A stretch of DNA of 64,000 bases from Sapria himalayana (Eukaryota; Streptophyta; Magnoliopsida; Malpighiales; Rafflesiaceae), in NCBI GenBank assembly GCA_029783825.1, contig JAREIK010003007.1, positions 905,236 to 969,235 of the forward strand, given 5' to 3'. Of this stretch, positions 1 through 13,050 are shown one piece after another (position 1 is the first letter of the stretch; each line of letters opens with the position of its first letter). The translations under genes and the position numbers were made by a program. The notes beneath the pieces were generated by a model. It was not told where the DNA came from and made no database searches. It saw nothing but the letters and a program-made list of their open reading frames with translations.

Positions 1-1739
1 TATATCTATCTATATGTATATCTATCTTTTTGTCTTTTTATCGATCTATCTATTTTTATATCTCTATCTACCTTTCCTTCTATCTATCTTTCTGTGTATT
101 TGTCTATCTATATTAATATCTATCTATATGTCTATCTATCTATATGTCTATCTATCAATCTATCTATTTTCCTATCTATTTATCTATATATATGTTTATC
201 TATCTATCTATTTATCTATCTATCTATGTGTATATCTATTTATCTCTCTATCTATTGACAATTAATTTGTCAATTTATATGTCTATCTATCTCTCTATAT
301 GCCTTTTTGCTTATCTTTCTATATCTCTTTATGTCTATCTATTTATCTATTTGGTTATTAGTCTATCTTTCTATATCTATATATGTCTTTATTTCTCTAT
401 ATGTGTATATCTATCTATCTATTGTCTATCAGTCAATCAGTCAATTTGTTTATCAATATTTTTATATATCTATATATCTTTTATGCTATATATCTATCTA
501 TCTATTTATCTGTGTATATATCTATCTATTTGTATATCTTTTTATCTATTTATCTTTCTATTTGTATATCTATCTATTTGTCTATCTATTTGTCTATCTA
601 TCTATTTGTCTATGTATATATTTATCTATCCATCAATCTGTCTAGTATTCTATCTATCTATATGTCTATTTGTATATCTATATGTAAGTCAAATTGTTAT
701 TCTCTCTATCTGTCTATCTATGTTTCTGTCTGTCAATCATTTTGACAACCTCTCTATATATTTAACTAAAAATCTAAATATCTATCTATCTGTATATCTA
801 TCTATTTCTATGTCAAGCTATCTATCTATCTATCTACCTATCTAAATGTCTATCTATCAATATATTTATTATTTTATGTCTATCTACTTTTATATCTATC
901 TTTCAATCTGTCTATCGGTCAGTCAATATTCATTCTATTTGTTTATTTGTCAATTTATCTAACTTTCTATCTGTCTATCTATCTATTTGTCTATTTATCT
1001 AACTATCAATCTATCTCTATATCAATCTATTTGTCTATATGTCTATCTAACTATCTATCTATCTGTCTATCTATAGGTATATATATATATATATCTATAT
1101 ATATCTATTTGTCTATCTCTCTATTTTCAATCTCTTATCATTCTATTTGTCTATCTCTCTATTTGTGTATCTATCTATCAATTTAATTACCAATCTAGCT
1201 ATATGTCTATTTGTTAATTTTTTTAATTATTTATTTGTCTATCTATATAAATATTTATCTGTCTAAATGTCTATCTATTTATCTACCTACCTAACTATCT
1301 ATATACTTATCTACCTATCAATCTGTCAATCTATCAATCTATTAATATATCCCTAAAACTTTTTATCTGTTTAACTATCTAACTATATTTATATCTATTA
1401 GTCATTAGTCATTTAGCCTATAAGTCTTTCTATCTATCTTTTTTTCTATCTATCTATATCTTTGTCTATCTATCTATTTATTTATCTGTCTATCTATCTA
1501 TCTATCTATCTGTCTGTCTATTTATTTATCTAAATGATCAATCTATTTATTTATACATCTATTTGTTTATCTATCTATTTATCTACATATCTATTTATCT
1601 ATCTATCTCTGTATCTTTTTTTCTATATATCTAGATAACTATCTATCTTTATATTTGTCTCTTTGTATGTATAGCTATCTATATATCTATTTATCTATCT
1701 ATCTATCTATCAATTTATCATTCTGACTATCTATATATC

Positions 1740-1742
<3 letters not shown>

Positions 1743-1789
<47 letters not shown>
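1743..1789. repeat. (TA)n microsatellite inside array 1
   Basis: Uninterrupted TA dinucleotide run of about 23 units. Similar but shorter runs occur at about 2217-2255, 24229-24261, 26297-26321, 31986-32011, 37739-37782 and 45379-45407. These look like local slippage derivatives of the TATC unit. Confidence 0.95.
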
Positions 1790-1792
<3 letters not shown>

Positions 1793-2217
1793 TATTAGTT
1801 TAACTTTCTAACTACCTATCTAACTAACTATCTATAAATCAATTTGTCTATCTCTCTATTTATCAAAATGCCTTTCTATTTATCTATCTATCTAAATGTC
1901 GATCTTTCTAAAAGTCTATCTGTCCAAATGAATATTTATCTATTTATATGTCTATTAGTTTATCTATTTTAATATCAATCTATATTTTTATGTCTCAGTA
2001 TATTAGTCTATTAGCCTATCAGTCTTTCTATCTATCTTTATATATATATATATATCTATATATATATCTATATATTTATCAGTATATCTTTCTATCTGTC
2101 TATCAATTATCTATCTATCTATCTGTATATCTTTCTATATGTCTATCTATATATCTATCTAATTTTCTATCTATCTATCTTTTATCTATCTATTTATCTA
2201 TATGTCCATCTGTATAT

Positions 2218-2257
<40 letters not shown>

Positions 2258-2865
2258 ATATATCTATCTAAATTTATATTTTTCTAACTATATATCAATT
2301 TGTCTAAATGTCTAACTATCAAACTATCTATCAATCTATCTATCTATTTGGCTATGTATTATCTCTCAAACTATTTAATTATCTATTTGTATAACTATCT
2401 ATTTCTGAATTTGTATATCTGTCTATCTATTTATGTGACTATGTGTTTATATATCTATCTTTTAATCTGTCTATCTATCTAGTTATCTATCTATATATCA
2501 ATTTATCTATCTCCCTATATATTATTCTATCTATCTATTTGTCTATCTATTTATTTGTCAATCTATCTTTCTGTTAATCTATCTTTCTTTCTTTCTATCA
2601 ATCTGTCTATCTATCTTAATGTTAATCTTTTTATCTCTTTATCTGACTATTTGTTTATTATTCTATTTGTTTGTGTCTTTTTATTTATTATTATATCACT
2701 CTATGTGTCTATTTGTTTATCTAACTATTTATCTATATAATTCTCTAACTATCTGTGTATATATGTCTTTCTATTTATTTATTTATCGATTTGTCTAGTT
2801 ATCTATCAGTCTATCTATCTATCTATCAACCTATCTATCTATCTATTTATCTTTCTATATGTATA

Positions 2866-3177
2866 AATGATAACAAGAATGATATATATATATATATATA
2901 TATCATCCTGTATATACTACAATTGCTCTCTATCTATATACATTATTAAATAAATAATATATGTGTTAATGTTACACTGATATATATCTATCTATTGGAA
3001 TATCTCTATCAATAAAATTCAAGTAGCGGTCAAAATTCTTTTACTGTCTATTTTCCATAGCCATTTAACTGCATTAACTATACATTAGGGATGATAGATA
3101 TATAGATAAAATAAAAATTAATGTATTATTCCATTAAATAGGTACGAATAGACAAGAAACACAAATATTATTTATCT
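2866..3177. other. Unique AT-rich island within array 1, no gene seen
   Basis: About 310 bp without the TCTA pattern, apart from short patches. It contains a small patch in the opposite orientation (GATAGATATATAGATA, near 3090-3105) and no open frame of note. It could be an old insertion or a remnant of pre-array sequence. Confidence 0.6.
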
Positions 3178-5361
3178 ATTATTTGTTTTTTTCTATCTTT
3201 CCATATGTCTTTCTATTTATATTCCTATGTGTCTATATTTCTAATATCTATCTGTCTATCTATGTATCTATCAATTTATTAAATAATAAATCTATGCATC
3301 TATATATATATCTATCTAACTATCTAACTATATATCTACATATCTATCTAACTATCTTTCTTTATTTCTATCCATTAGTCTATCTTTCTGTCTATCTTTA
3401 TATCTATCTGTCTGTCAATCTATCTACATGTATGTCTATTTATCTATATGTTTATTTGTCTATCTATCTATATGTCTTTCTGTATATCTATCTATCTAGT
3501 AATAAATCTATCATTCGATCTCTCTACGTATTTATCTGTCTATCTTTCATTTTGGATATCAATCTATCGGTGTATATTTCTATCATTATATAAGTCTATA
3601 TGTCTATTTATATATTTGTCTATTTGTCTATCTATGTATCTATTTTATCTGTCTATCTTTCTTTCTTTCTATATGTTTATCTATCTATATATCAATCAAT
3701 TTATCTATCTATCTATATATCAATATATATTTTATCTATCTATATATATGTCTATCTATCTATATGTCTATATGTATATATGTTTATATGTCTATATGTT
3801 TACATGTCTAAATGTTTATGTTTCTATTTTTAATTCTATCAATCTATCAATTTGTCTAACTATATAACTTTGTAATTATCTATCTATCTAACTATCTAAT
3901 TATATATCTATAGTCTTGGTATCTAATAGTCTATTAGTCTATCTATATATTTGTCTATCTATCTATTTATCTATCTATATTTCTTTCTTTCTATCTATCT
4001 ATTTATCTATTTGTTTATCTATTTTTTATATATCTATAAATATGTCTATTTGTCTATCTATCTACCTATGTGTCTATCTTTCTTTCAATCTATCTTTTTA
4101 TCTATCTATCTATCTATATATTTCTCTATCTGCCTATCTGATTATTTGTCGATCTGTCTTTCTGTCTATTAGTCTATCAATCTATCTCTGTATTTGTGTA
4201 TTTTTATATCTTTCTATCTGTTTATCTTTCTTTCTATATATCTAAGTATCAATATATCTATATATTTATCTATCTGCCTATTTGTCTATTAGTCTATTTT
4301 TTATCTATCTATCTATATATCTATGTATTTGTCTATCTATCTATCTATTTATCTGTCTATCTATTTATCTATCTTTATGATTATGTGTCTATCAAGTAAT
4401 TTGTCTGTCTGAATTTTTATTTGTCTAACTATCTATTTATCTATCTATCTAATGTATATATGTTTATCTATCTATCTAATAATTTGTTTATTTGTCTATT
4501 TGTCTATCTATCTATCTATGTATAAATCTATTTTCTTATCTGCTTCTCTTTCCATATATTTATCTATCTATTTATCTATCTATATTTCTATCTATCATTG
4601 TGTTAATTTATCTATTTGCCTATATGTTTATTTATCTATCTATAATTCAATCTATCCATCAATCTATCTAATTATCTAACAAACTCTAACTATTTAACTA
4701 TTTATCTTCTATTTGTATATCTATCTAACTACCTAACTATCTTTCTATCTATCATTATATTAGTCTATATCTATTTATGTATCCATCAATCTATTTATCA
4801 GTCTATCTGTCTATTTATTAATCTGTTTATTGTTTATCAATCTTTCTATCTATCTGACTATATAACTATCAATCTATCTTTAAATCTCTCTATCTAACTA
4901 TATGTCAATCTACTTATATCCTTATCTATCTATTTATCTAAATGTCCATATATCTATCTTTTATTATATCTATCTATCAATCTATATGATCTTTCTATCT
5001 GTCTATCTCTCTGTCAATCTATTTTAATATCTGTCTATTTATTTATTTGTCTATCTATCTATCAATCTCCCTCACCATATATCTATCTATATCTCTAAAT
5101 GTCTAACAATCCAATATAAATATCTATTTATCTATTTATATAACTATGTCTATGAGTCTATATGTCTATCTATCTATCTATCTATCTCTCTTTCTCTCTC
5201 TTTATATATCCAACTATCATACTATCATTTGTCTATATGTCTAATAGTCTATTTATATATCTATCTATCTATCTAGCTATCATTTTAAGTGTTTATCAAT
5301 CTATCTATTTGTTTATGAGTCTATCAGTCTATCTCTCTATATGTCTGTCAAACTATCTATC

Positions 5362-6870
5362 ATTGCTGTTATATATTTGATCTGAACAGAAGTGTATATC
5401 TTTAGCTAATTCGCTACATTCTTGTTGTTTTAACAATGGTTTATAATTTTGATAAATATCATTTGATATACTTAATAAAGTTTTACCATATAGCATAGGT
5501 ATGAAAAGTACTTTGATTAATTTATGAGTGAGACTTGGAATTACTATGTTATGTAGATTTTCAAACAATTTCTTGTTCTAGTATCTCAGAAGTTCATCTA
5601 AAATATTACTGTAAATATCTTTAATTAAAAGAGTATTATCTTTAATCAATGGTATAAGATTAGTAAATGAAGCTAATTTTGTATCTAACATAAAATAACT
5701 TATAATTTGATAATCACTTTCTCAAGTATCTTGAATGATAGGAATTTGCATTAGATTAGTACTATTTTTAAGACATAGATACTTGCTTATGAACTGATAG
5801 GAATCAACCACATCATTATCTTTTAAAATTTGGAGGAGATCCTCATCTGATAAATTAACATCCATATTATTTTTATACCATAAGAAAGTACTCTCATAAG
5901 TTATGAACTTCTTACAATGAATAGAAGTAGCACTGCTTATTGTTTTATATACATTTACTTCAATGGTCAATTTACCATCTACTACGTTCTCACTAGAGAA
6001 AAGAATTAGGCTTCTAGCTAAATCATGCTCATGAAAAATGGAATTCCCTAGCATGATAAATTATTCCACGAAAGTCAACGAAGGCCAGTAGATAGAATTT
6101 ATAATTGTAGGCTGATGCTAATTTGATTGTGAAAGTTTCATATCGAGCATATTGGATACACTCCATGAGAATCTTAACCAAATCATCATAATTACTTAGA
6201 AATGGGTACTTTTTTCTTAATCTGTTTATAAGTATACCTTACTATTTCTATGGACCTACTAATATTTACTTTTGAGAGACTTTCAAGCATAAGTAAACCA
6301 TGTTTAACTAAGAGTTGATGTTTCTTTTTAATGAAGCTCAATACATCCTTATTAATATTAAAAGCCTATTCCTATAATTTATTAAAGGCTAAGCACAATT
6401 ATGTATATCCAGTATTTAGATGAATTACTTTTGAGAGACTTTCAAGCATAAGTAAACCATGTTTAACTAAGAGTTGATGTTTCTTTTTAATGAAGCTCAA
6501 TACATCCTTATTAATATTAAAAGCCTATTCCTATAATTTATTAAAGGCTAAGCACAATTATGTATATCCAGTATTTAGATGAATATTAAAATGGGTCAAG
6601 TTATAGGATGTATTTATGCGAAACTGCTGATAAATATCAGCTATTGGTTCAGATTAGTACCCACCACGCAAATTTGATATATAAAAAGGTAGTATTAAAT
6701 CCTCACTTATGGGTCTCCAAGCCTTAGGCTTACATACCATTGGTAGATTGAGTTTGATCGGAATCATGTCATTCTCAAAAATACAAATTGCATATAAATT
6801 GCTTAAGATTGAGATTTTTTATAATAGTATTTTATAATTCTTAGGCGAGTGACTAGAAGGCAAATCATCT
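5362..6870 (-). pseudogene. Single-subunit RNA polymerase of plant mitochondrial linear-plasmid type, broken and truncated
   Basis: A phage T7-like, single-subunit DNA-dependent RNA polymerase would transcribe a linear mitochondrial plasmid. Read on the minus strand, the family landmarks appear in order. LNLPMVCKPKAW lies at about 6715-6755. FVDFRGIIYHA lies near 6052-6085. EHDLARSLILF lies near 6000-6035, one frame away, so there is a frameshift between them. DYQIISYFMLD lies near 5690-5725, at the place where plasmid-type enzymes have a variant of polymerase motif A. IPMLYGKTLLS lies near 5475-5510 and is the K/Y/G motif B. In-frame stops occur just before DYQIISYF and upstream of the LFENLHN segment. 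The C-terminal part, including motif C with its catalytic Asp, is missing because the frame runs straight into the TCTA array at about 5361. A 159-bp stretch in the N-terminal half is duplicated. The family assignment is firm by motif order, and the mitochondrial-plasmid subtype rests on the ISYFMLD and MLYGKT variants. It cannot be functional. Confidence 0.85.
6266..6583. repeat. Exact 159-bp tandem duplication inside the RNA polymerase pseudogene
   Basis: Copy 1 is at about 6266-6424 and copy 2 at about 6425-6583. I found no mismatch between them by eye. The length is exactly 53 codons, so the duplication keeps the reading frame on the minus strand, and each copy includes the same segment reading INKDVLSFIKKKHQLLVKHG. 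The lack of divergence means it is recent or an assembly effect. Confidence 0.95.
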
Positions 6871-8231
6871 TTTCATTTATGTCTTTTTATATAGAGTTTG
6901 TTAATTTTGTACCGATTTGATTTTTTTTATAAGGCTAATCATATATTTTTTATTATTTATATATTTATCGTTTTTATTAATATTATAAAAAAAAATTTTA
7001 AGGTGTTTATTTTTCATTTGTACCTTCCAACATGCACATTAATTTTCTTCAGAAATTTTTTATAGTGATTACAATTAATTAGTCTTTTTGATTATATATA
7101 TATATTATTTATTTAATGTTATAATAATTAAAAATATAAAAAATTTGACTATCTTCTTCGACACCGATTATCTTCTTCGACACCGATGCTTAAGTGACGT
7201 GAACCTCCACAGAATGCCATCCATCCCTCGACACCGATGCTTCAGCATATATTTGATTTCTAGGTTTATGTTTTAATTTTTATTTGATTTGGGGTACGTT
7301 TTATACATTTATTCTTCATCGATTACCTTTAGTAAGCTTAAGTTTTTAATGTTTCGGAAATTCTTCTCCTTTATTCACCGTGGTGTTTTTGGATTGTGTA
7401 TATATACTTAATCATATACATACTTCATGCATTTGTGATATAATGCATTGTCATTGTGTAGATTTTGATGGTGCATAGTAGGTATGCCGAATTAAAAAAT
7501 TATTCAATATAAATAACTACATACTGTATACAAAAATAGTATACATAAATATAAGTTTGCTTTAAATAAGTGCGTTTAAACATAACTATATATATATGAC
7601 TATAAAAAAGTATACATAAACTATTTAAACAAAATTATATCTATAATTTTTTTTATTACAATAGATGTGAAATGAAAAAATTGTTATGCATTGTTTGGAC
7701 ATGTTGGTATTAAGTGGGTGAACTTCTTTATCATGGTTTGGGTGATTTTGATGCTAAAGTTTGCTGGTATCTTTTTTTTGTTATGGTTATAAAAATTTCT
7801 ATTTAAAACATCAATTATTCAAGGCCTATTGCTAATTTTTTTGTTCACGGGTGTTCTTGAGTGAAGAGCATGAAAAAAAATACATATGTTCTTGATTTAT
7901 TATTCTAAAAAATAAATTTTTTAGAATAATTATTCAAAAACAAATAGTTTAAATCTGAAATTTTCTATTATATGAATTATAAAATGAGAGTGTGTGTATG
8001 ATCATAGTCTGTGTTATTTATGGTATGTTTTTTAGTAGTGTATTTTTTTATAGTGTATGTTTTTTATTGTGTTCGTTTATTTTATGGTAGTGTGTATATG
8101 TGTTTAATAATTTTTGCATTATTAAAATTACTATGTGCTATGCATTTAACATCTTTTTTGAAAAATCCAGAAAAGACATTTTGGTTAATCTATTCATAAT
8201 TTTTGTAGTGTGTATGTGCGCGCGTGTGTGT

Positions 8232-8234
<3 letters not shown>
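6871..8234. other. AT-rich intergenic sequence, no gene seen
   Basis: No convincing coding region on either strand. It holds poly-A/T runs and a short GC-richer cluster at 7151-7242, where CGACACCGAT occurs three times, twice preceded by ATCTTCTT and twice followed by GCTT. Short open frames here lack any recognisable motif. Confidence 0.6.

Positions 8235-8319
<85 letters not shown>
8235..8319. repeat. (TA)n microsatellite, about 42 units
   Basis: Uninterrupted TA run of about 85 bp, preceded by a short GTGTGCGCGCGTGTGTG stretch. The Ile-Tyr open frame across it comes from the repeat. Confidence 0.97.
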
Positions 8320-8322
<3 letters not shown>

Positions 8323-9540
8323 CTATTTATTAATTCAACTCTATTAAGTATAATTTGGGAAAATGAAAAATAATTTTGTGATTTAATTCAAAATTATTAT
8401 ATTTAATTAACTGGTTTTATATTTGAGCTATAATATTTTTCAAATTGGTTTGAAACCCATTGATGGCTATCTTTTGATAATCTTTTGATATTGGAAGGCA
8501 TATCAATTGAATATTCATGTCTTTGCTTGCTCTAATGATTTGTTGTTGTTAGGTAACCAAACTTTTTGATTGATTAATCATGTCATAGAAAAAATATTAT
8601 TAATAAAGGAGACCATAGTTAGTCTTTCAAGACCTTAGTTTCTCCAATGGAGATGATTTGTAGAAAATATATTACCAACCTCAAGACCAGTTACCTTGTA
8701 AAAAAATGTATATTGATGTTGTATCATGGTTGATGTGTGAGATACATATATCACTATGCTCTATCAAATCAAGGAAGTTGTCGACAATGGCAAATCAACC
8801 ACTCAAACATATGCTCTAACAAATGGATTCCTATATGCTGCAAGTTGATACACATCTATTATTAATCTCGCACAATTGGTAATTAATTTACCTTTTATAC
8901 TTTATTTGCAATTAGATACTCATCTATTAGTAAGCTTTCTCAATTGAACTATTATCTATATTTTTATCTTTGATTAATGAGAAAGTATAATGGCATATAC
9001 TATAGACCATGTTAAAGATAAAGCAAAGAGAAATATTATCTCATCTATAAATGAGCATTCTCATTTGAAAGTAGATACTCATTTGTGGTAGTAGCAGTAC
9101 AAGAAGTAGAAGTAGAAAAAGATGAAGAAGAAGCGATAAGAGAAGGAGAAAAAGTTTAAGATGATGAAAAAATTAGAGTTGCCTTATAGCTCTTAAGTAG
9201 CAATTACATGCATTAGAAGAAATCCTAATCATTCTAATCTCCAAATAGAAAAAAATATTAGGCTTGCATCTCTTAAATTACCAAACAAAATAACAAAAAC
9301 AATTTAATATTATGCATTGATACCACTAAAAGGTAGGAATATTACTTTGAGAAGTATTTTCTTAAATTAGTTCAATTTTAAAATTTTATTAAATATAATT
9401 TTCTTGACAATGAAAGTATTATTCTTTATAATTTGTTGCATCCAAAAATAGCACTAACTTTTATCCAACTTTGCAAAAAAAAGGAATTCCTCCATAACAC
9501 TAATAATAATAATAATAATAATACTTAATATTTTCATCCT
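8320..9540. other. AT-rich intergenic sequence, no gene seen
   Basis: No supported gene. It contains a purine-rich stretch at about 9090-9165 (GAAGAAG-like) and an (AAT)n microsatellite at about 9499-9523, just before the dispersed repeat begins. Confidence 0.55.
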
Positions 9541-10504
9541 TAATATTTGATATATTTTGTATATTAAAGGTTTGTCATAGTCTATGGATGAGGGATCCTT
9601 GAGGGATACATTCTCCTCGTATAATTATAAAAATAGGATATTATAAATAAATAATTTCAAAAATATATAAATACAAATAAAAATTTATATTAATAAAGAC
9701 TACAATAACTATTTTTATGATTATAATATTTTTAAAAAATATACAAAATTTTATTTGAATTAATTAATAAAAATATTTAAAGATTTGTTTTAATAAATAC
9801 ATTAAATAATTAATTCAATAATTATAAAATTTTTTTAAAATATTTGCCTTTATAAGTGAACATACATTAACATTTGTATTTATAAAATCCTAAAATCATT
9901 ATGTGTATGATTATTATAAAATATTTACAAATAATCTCAATTAACAAATAAAAAAGAAAATATTTATATTAATAAAACTTAAAAAAAAAATTTAATGATT
10001 AACAATTTTTTTTAACAAATTATTACTAAATTATTTGAAATATTTGAACTATAAAAAAATCATATTTTTTATTAAATTTAAAATAAAATAAATTGATATT
10101 TAAGGATAAATTAATTGATGTTTCAATTACATCCAAAAAAATTTAATGAGTTATTAAAAATATATCGACAAGTGCTTATTAAAAGAATACTTCAAGTATT
10201 TTTTTTTGGGTTTAAAAAGTTTTTAAAAATATTACTAATGATATTTTTTTTTTCCTAAACACACTTAAAATTATTTTTAGCACTTAAACACTTTTTAAAT
10301 CATTACCAAACTGACACAAAGTTGATTTTAATTCAAGTTTTATTTCTGTTTCTACTAAAATTTATAAGAATTAAAGCTTTGAGTAAATTATTATAATAAA
10401 TTAAAAATAAAATATAAAATAATATTAAATTTAAAATAAAGTAATAAATAAATAAGTATTAATATTTTAAAATTAAAACAAGTTAAACATAAATAATAAC
10501 CTAA
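9541..10504 (+). repeat. Dispersed AT-rich repeat, copy A (~960 bp)
   Basis: Starts near TTAATATTTGATATATT, followed by TATTAAAGGTTTGTCATAG and TGGATGAGGGATCCTTGAG. It ends near AACATAAATAATAACCTAATCG. It is collinear by eye with 57717-58678 over its whole length, and with about 39480-40460 and 50515-50990 in reverse orientation. The other three copies adjoin CACTA-type subterminal repeats; this one does not. It has no coding capacity and is probably an internal part of a nonautonomous element. Confidence 0.85.
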
Positions 10505-12535
10505 TCGGTGGCCAAGCAAAATTGTGTCAAGGAGGCAATCTACTTACGAAACATTTTTGGTAGCATGTTATTCTTCATCATTCTAATTCTGATTTGTGTA
10601 ATTGCCTTTTTGATTTAATCTATTTTTTGTATTTTATGAAACATGAATTATCATACCTAATCATTGTTCTTTCAATTTGAAGACCTCATTTTGTATTAGC
10701 ATTTGTTGTGTTATTTGTTCCAAGCTTTCAATTTTTGACGAAGAATAAAATATATGATTTTTGGAATTGGTTTGATGATCAAACTTGGTAATTTAAATCA
10801 ATCTCATACAATATAATTTTTTTTTCCAAAGATTTTTTCGAAAAGTTTAAGTTCACGGTTCTTACCATTTATTAAAATAAGGTATCGATTTTGGCAGGTG
10901 ATATGAGGAATTGTGTACCCAAGGCTGATGTAAACAGTTGGGACAAAATGGAAGTGAATACTTGGAATCTACTGCCCAATAATTTTCTTAATGTATATCA
11001 ATTAGATATCTGCTAAGAGACTCTCCAAAGGATCTTTTATTAATTTTATTATTCTTATGTTATAATTACATCTTGATTACTTATTATACCTGATACTAAA
11101 TTTGTTCAATTTTCTTTTATCCGTCAAGACAATTAGTTTATTCACTGTACCTACTATTTTCTACATTTGCTTCATTAATATTTTCTTTTAACCAAGGTTA
11201 GTGTGATTAAGTGTCTACTTTTTGTCTGACTTTCATTTTTAAACTAAAGTTTGATATGATGATATTACTTTTGTAAAACAATAAGTTAAGGGTGTTGGTG
11301 ATGGGCTGACAGTAGTAGCTTATTTTTCCATGGTAAATGATACAAGTTTTGTTAGTACTATTGCAAGTTTGAATGTAAATATTCATAATAAAATATGCAT
11401 AAATTATCTTTATTTAATATTTGAAATAGGTTGGTAAACCTTTATTTACAACACAATAAACCATGAAAAACAATTTAATTCTAATCTCTACTTCCATTCA
11501 AGTTGGCATACATACAACATAAAACCAAGCTTACTTGAGAAAAAATAGATATTAGGATCATATAAAATTTTTATGAATGCAAGCTGATCACAAAAATGCA
11601 TAGGATGAAATGTCAATATTCTCTTAAATCTTATTGTTTAAATTATTCTTTAACACAATATATTTTATTTATTCATGAATAATTTTATTAAAAGCAAATC
11701 ATATATTTTCTGCTGTATGATTCAAAAGAGTTTACAAGTGATGGAAGTTTTGACTCTTTTTTGTGCTTGTGTTAGAGATGATATTTTGGGTAAAGCCAAA
11801 ATATTTATTAGTTTAATTAGAAATTAAGTTAGGCAAAACTAATATCTCAGAGAGTTTGGTTGCTCACATTGATTTAATATGCCAAAAATACTCAACCTAG
11901 ATCTTTATTGCTTAGTTTGCAAGTGAATATGACTCAGGTTGTGCTACTTGAATTGTCAAATTGACTTTGTGTAATGCTAAAATATAAAATATAATAATTT
12001 AAAGATAATATTTAAAGATTATATTTTAAAAATTATAAAAATTATTAATCATTTGCTTAAAACTAATATCCAACTCAAATTAGAATACTTATATAATCAA
12101 GAATATTCATAATTAGTAAAAGAATTGTTAATATTGTATAATCTTGAAGAAATCAAATTCATTAAATTTGATATTGTTAATGTTTTTTTTTCACACCCTC
12201 CTTAATTTTGATATAATTAAAAAAATTAATTTTTTTCATGTAAAAAAAAAATTCCATCCTCAATTAAATATAAAATATTAGCTACTAATGGTTATGCTGA
12301 ATAGTAAATTTTTTAAAAAGTACCTAAATAAGTAAATATTCATATTTAAAAATACATCAAAATAAAAGATATCTACTTTCTGTTAAACTCAAAAAATATT
12401 TTGTTTCCTCCGGTATATTTAATGATTTAAAAAAAAATAATAAAAAAAAAATAAAAAAAAATAAACATATTTTCAAAAAACATTATAGCAATATAGGTAT
12501 ACTATTTTGGAAAATGTTATGCCTGATTTGTAGCA
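10505..12535. other. AT-rich intergenic sequence, no gene seen
   Basis: No open frame with recognisable features. The slightly more GC-rich stretch at about 10900-10975 reads open for a few dozen codons on the plus strand but matches nothing I know. Confidence 0.5.
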
Positions 12536-12926
12536 ATATAGTATTTATATAAATATTATAAACACATAACATTATATATAAACATTTATACATTTATATA
12601 ATCATATGACAATATATATAAATGATTATACTTAAATATATATAAATGTATAATATTATATATAAACATTGATACGTTTATATAAACATATAGTAATATA
12701 TATAAATATTCATACATATGTATAAATGTTTATAAATATTTTTACAACATTTACATAATACTATCCATTTATATAATTGTATATATAACATTTATATTAC
12801 ATATAAAATGTTTATACATATTTATAAACATTTATATAACATATAAATTTTTATATAAAAATATAATATTTATAATGTTTATATAATTGTGATATATATA
12901 CAATATAATATTTATAAAAGTGTTAC

Positions 12927-12958
<32 letters not shown>

Positions 12959-13050
12959 AACATTTATATAAATATTTTAAACACAACATTATATCTAAAC
13001 ACATACATTTATATAATCATATGTCATTATATATAAAAGATTATATAAAT
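12536..13050. repeat. AT-rich imperfect minisatellite with a (GT)n run
   Basis: Repeated variants of ACATTATATATAAACATT and TTATACATTTATATAATCATATG. A later copy at about 12965-13050 resembles the first at about 12555-12640. A (GT)n run lies at 12938-12958. It is noncoding and could form hairpins. Confidence 0.7.

Larger units (their letters stand above)
1..5361 (+). repeat. Degenerate (TCTA)n satellite array, block 1
   Basis: Nearly continuous TCTA/TATC tetranucleotide repeat with frequent variants (TGTC, TTTA, TCAA, TTTC) and embedded (TA)n runs. It runs off the left edge of the window. It ends abruptly at about 5361, where it meets the RNA polymerase pseudogene. Open frames of up to about 230 codons on this strand read as runs of Ser-Ile-Tyr-Leu because the repeat has no stop codon in any plus-strand frame, so they are not genes. 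A unique island interrupts the block at about 2866-3177. Confidence 0.97.

Noticed and set aside
1..5361. CRISPR-like array because of regular short repeats
   Set aside because: The repeat is a continuous degenerate tetranucleotide with no unique spacers, in a plant-like context.
8100..8333. 77-codon frame ending in repeated Ile-Tyr
   Set aside because: Most of it is translated (TA)n microsatellite.
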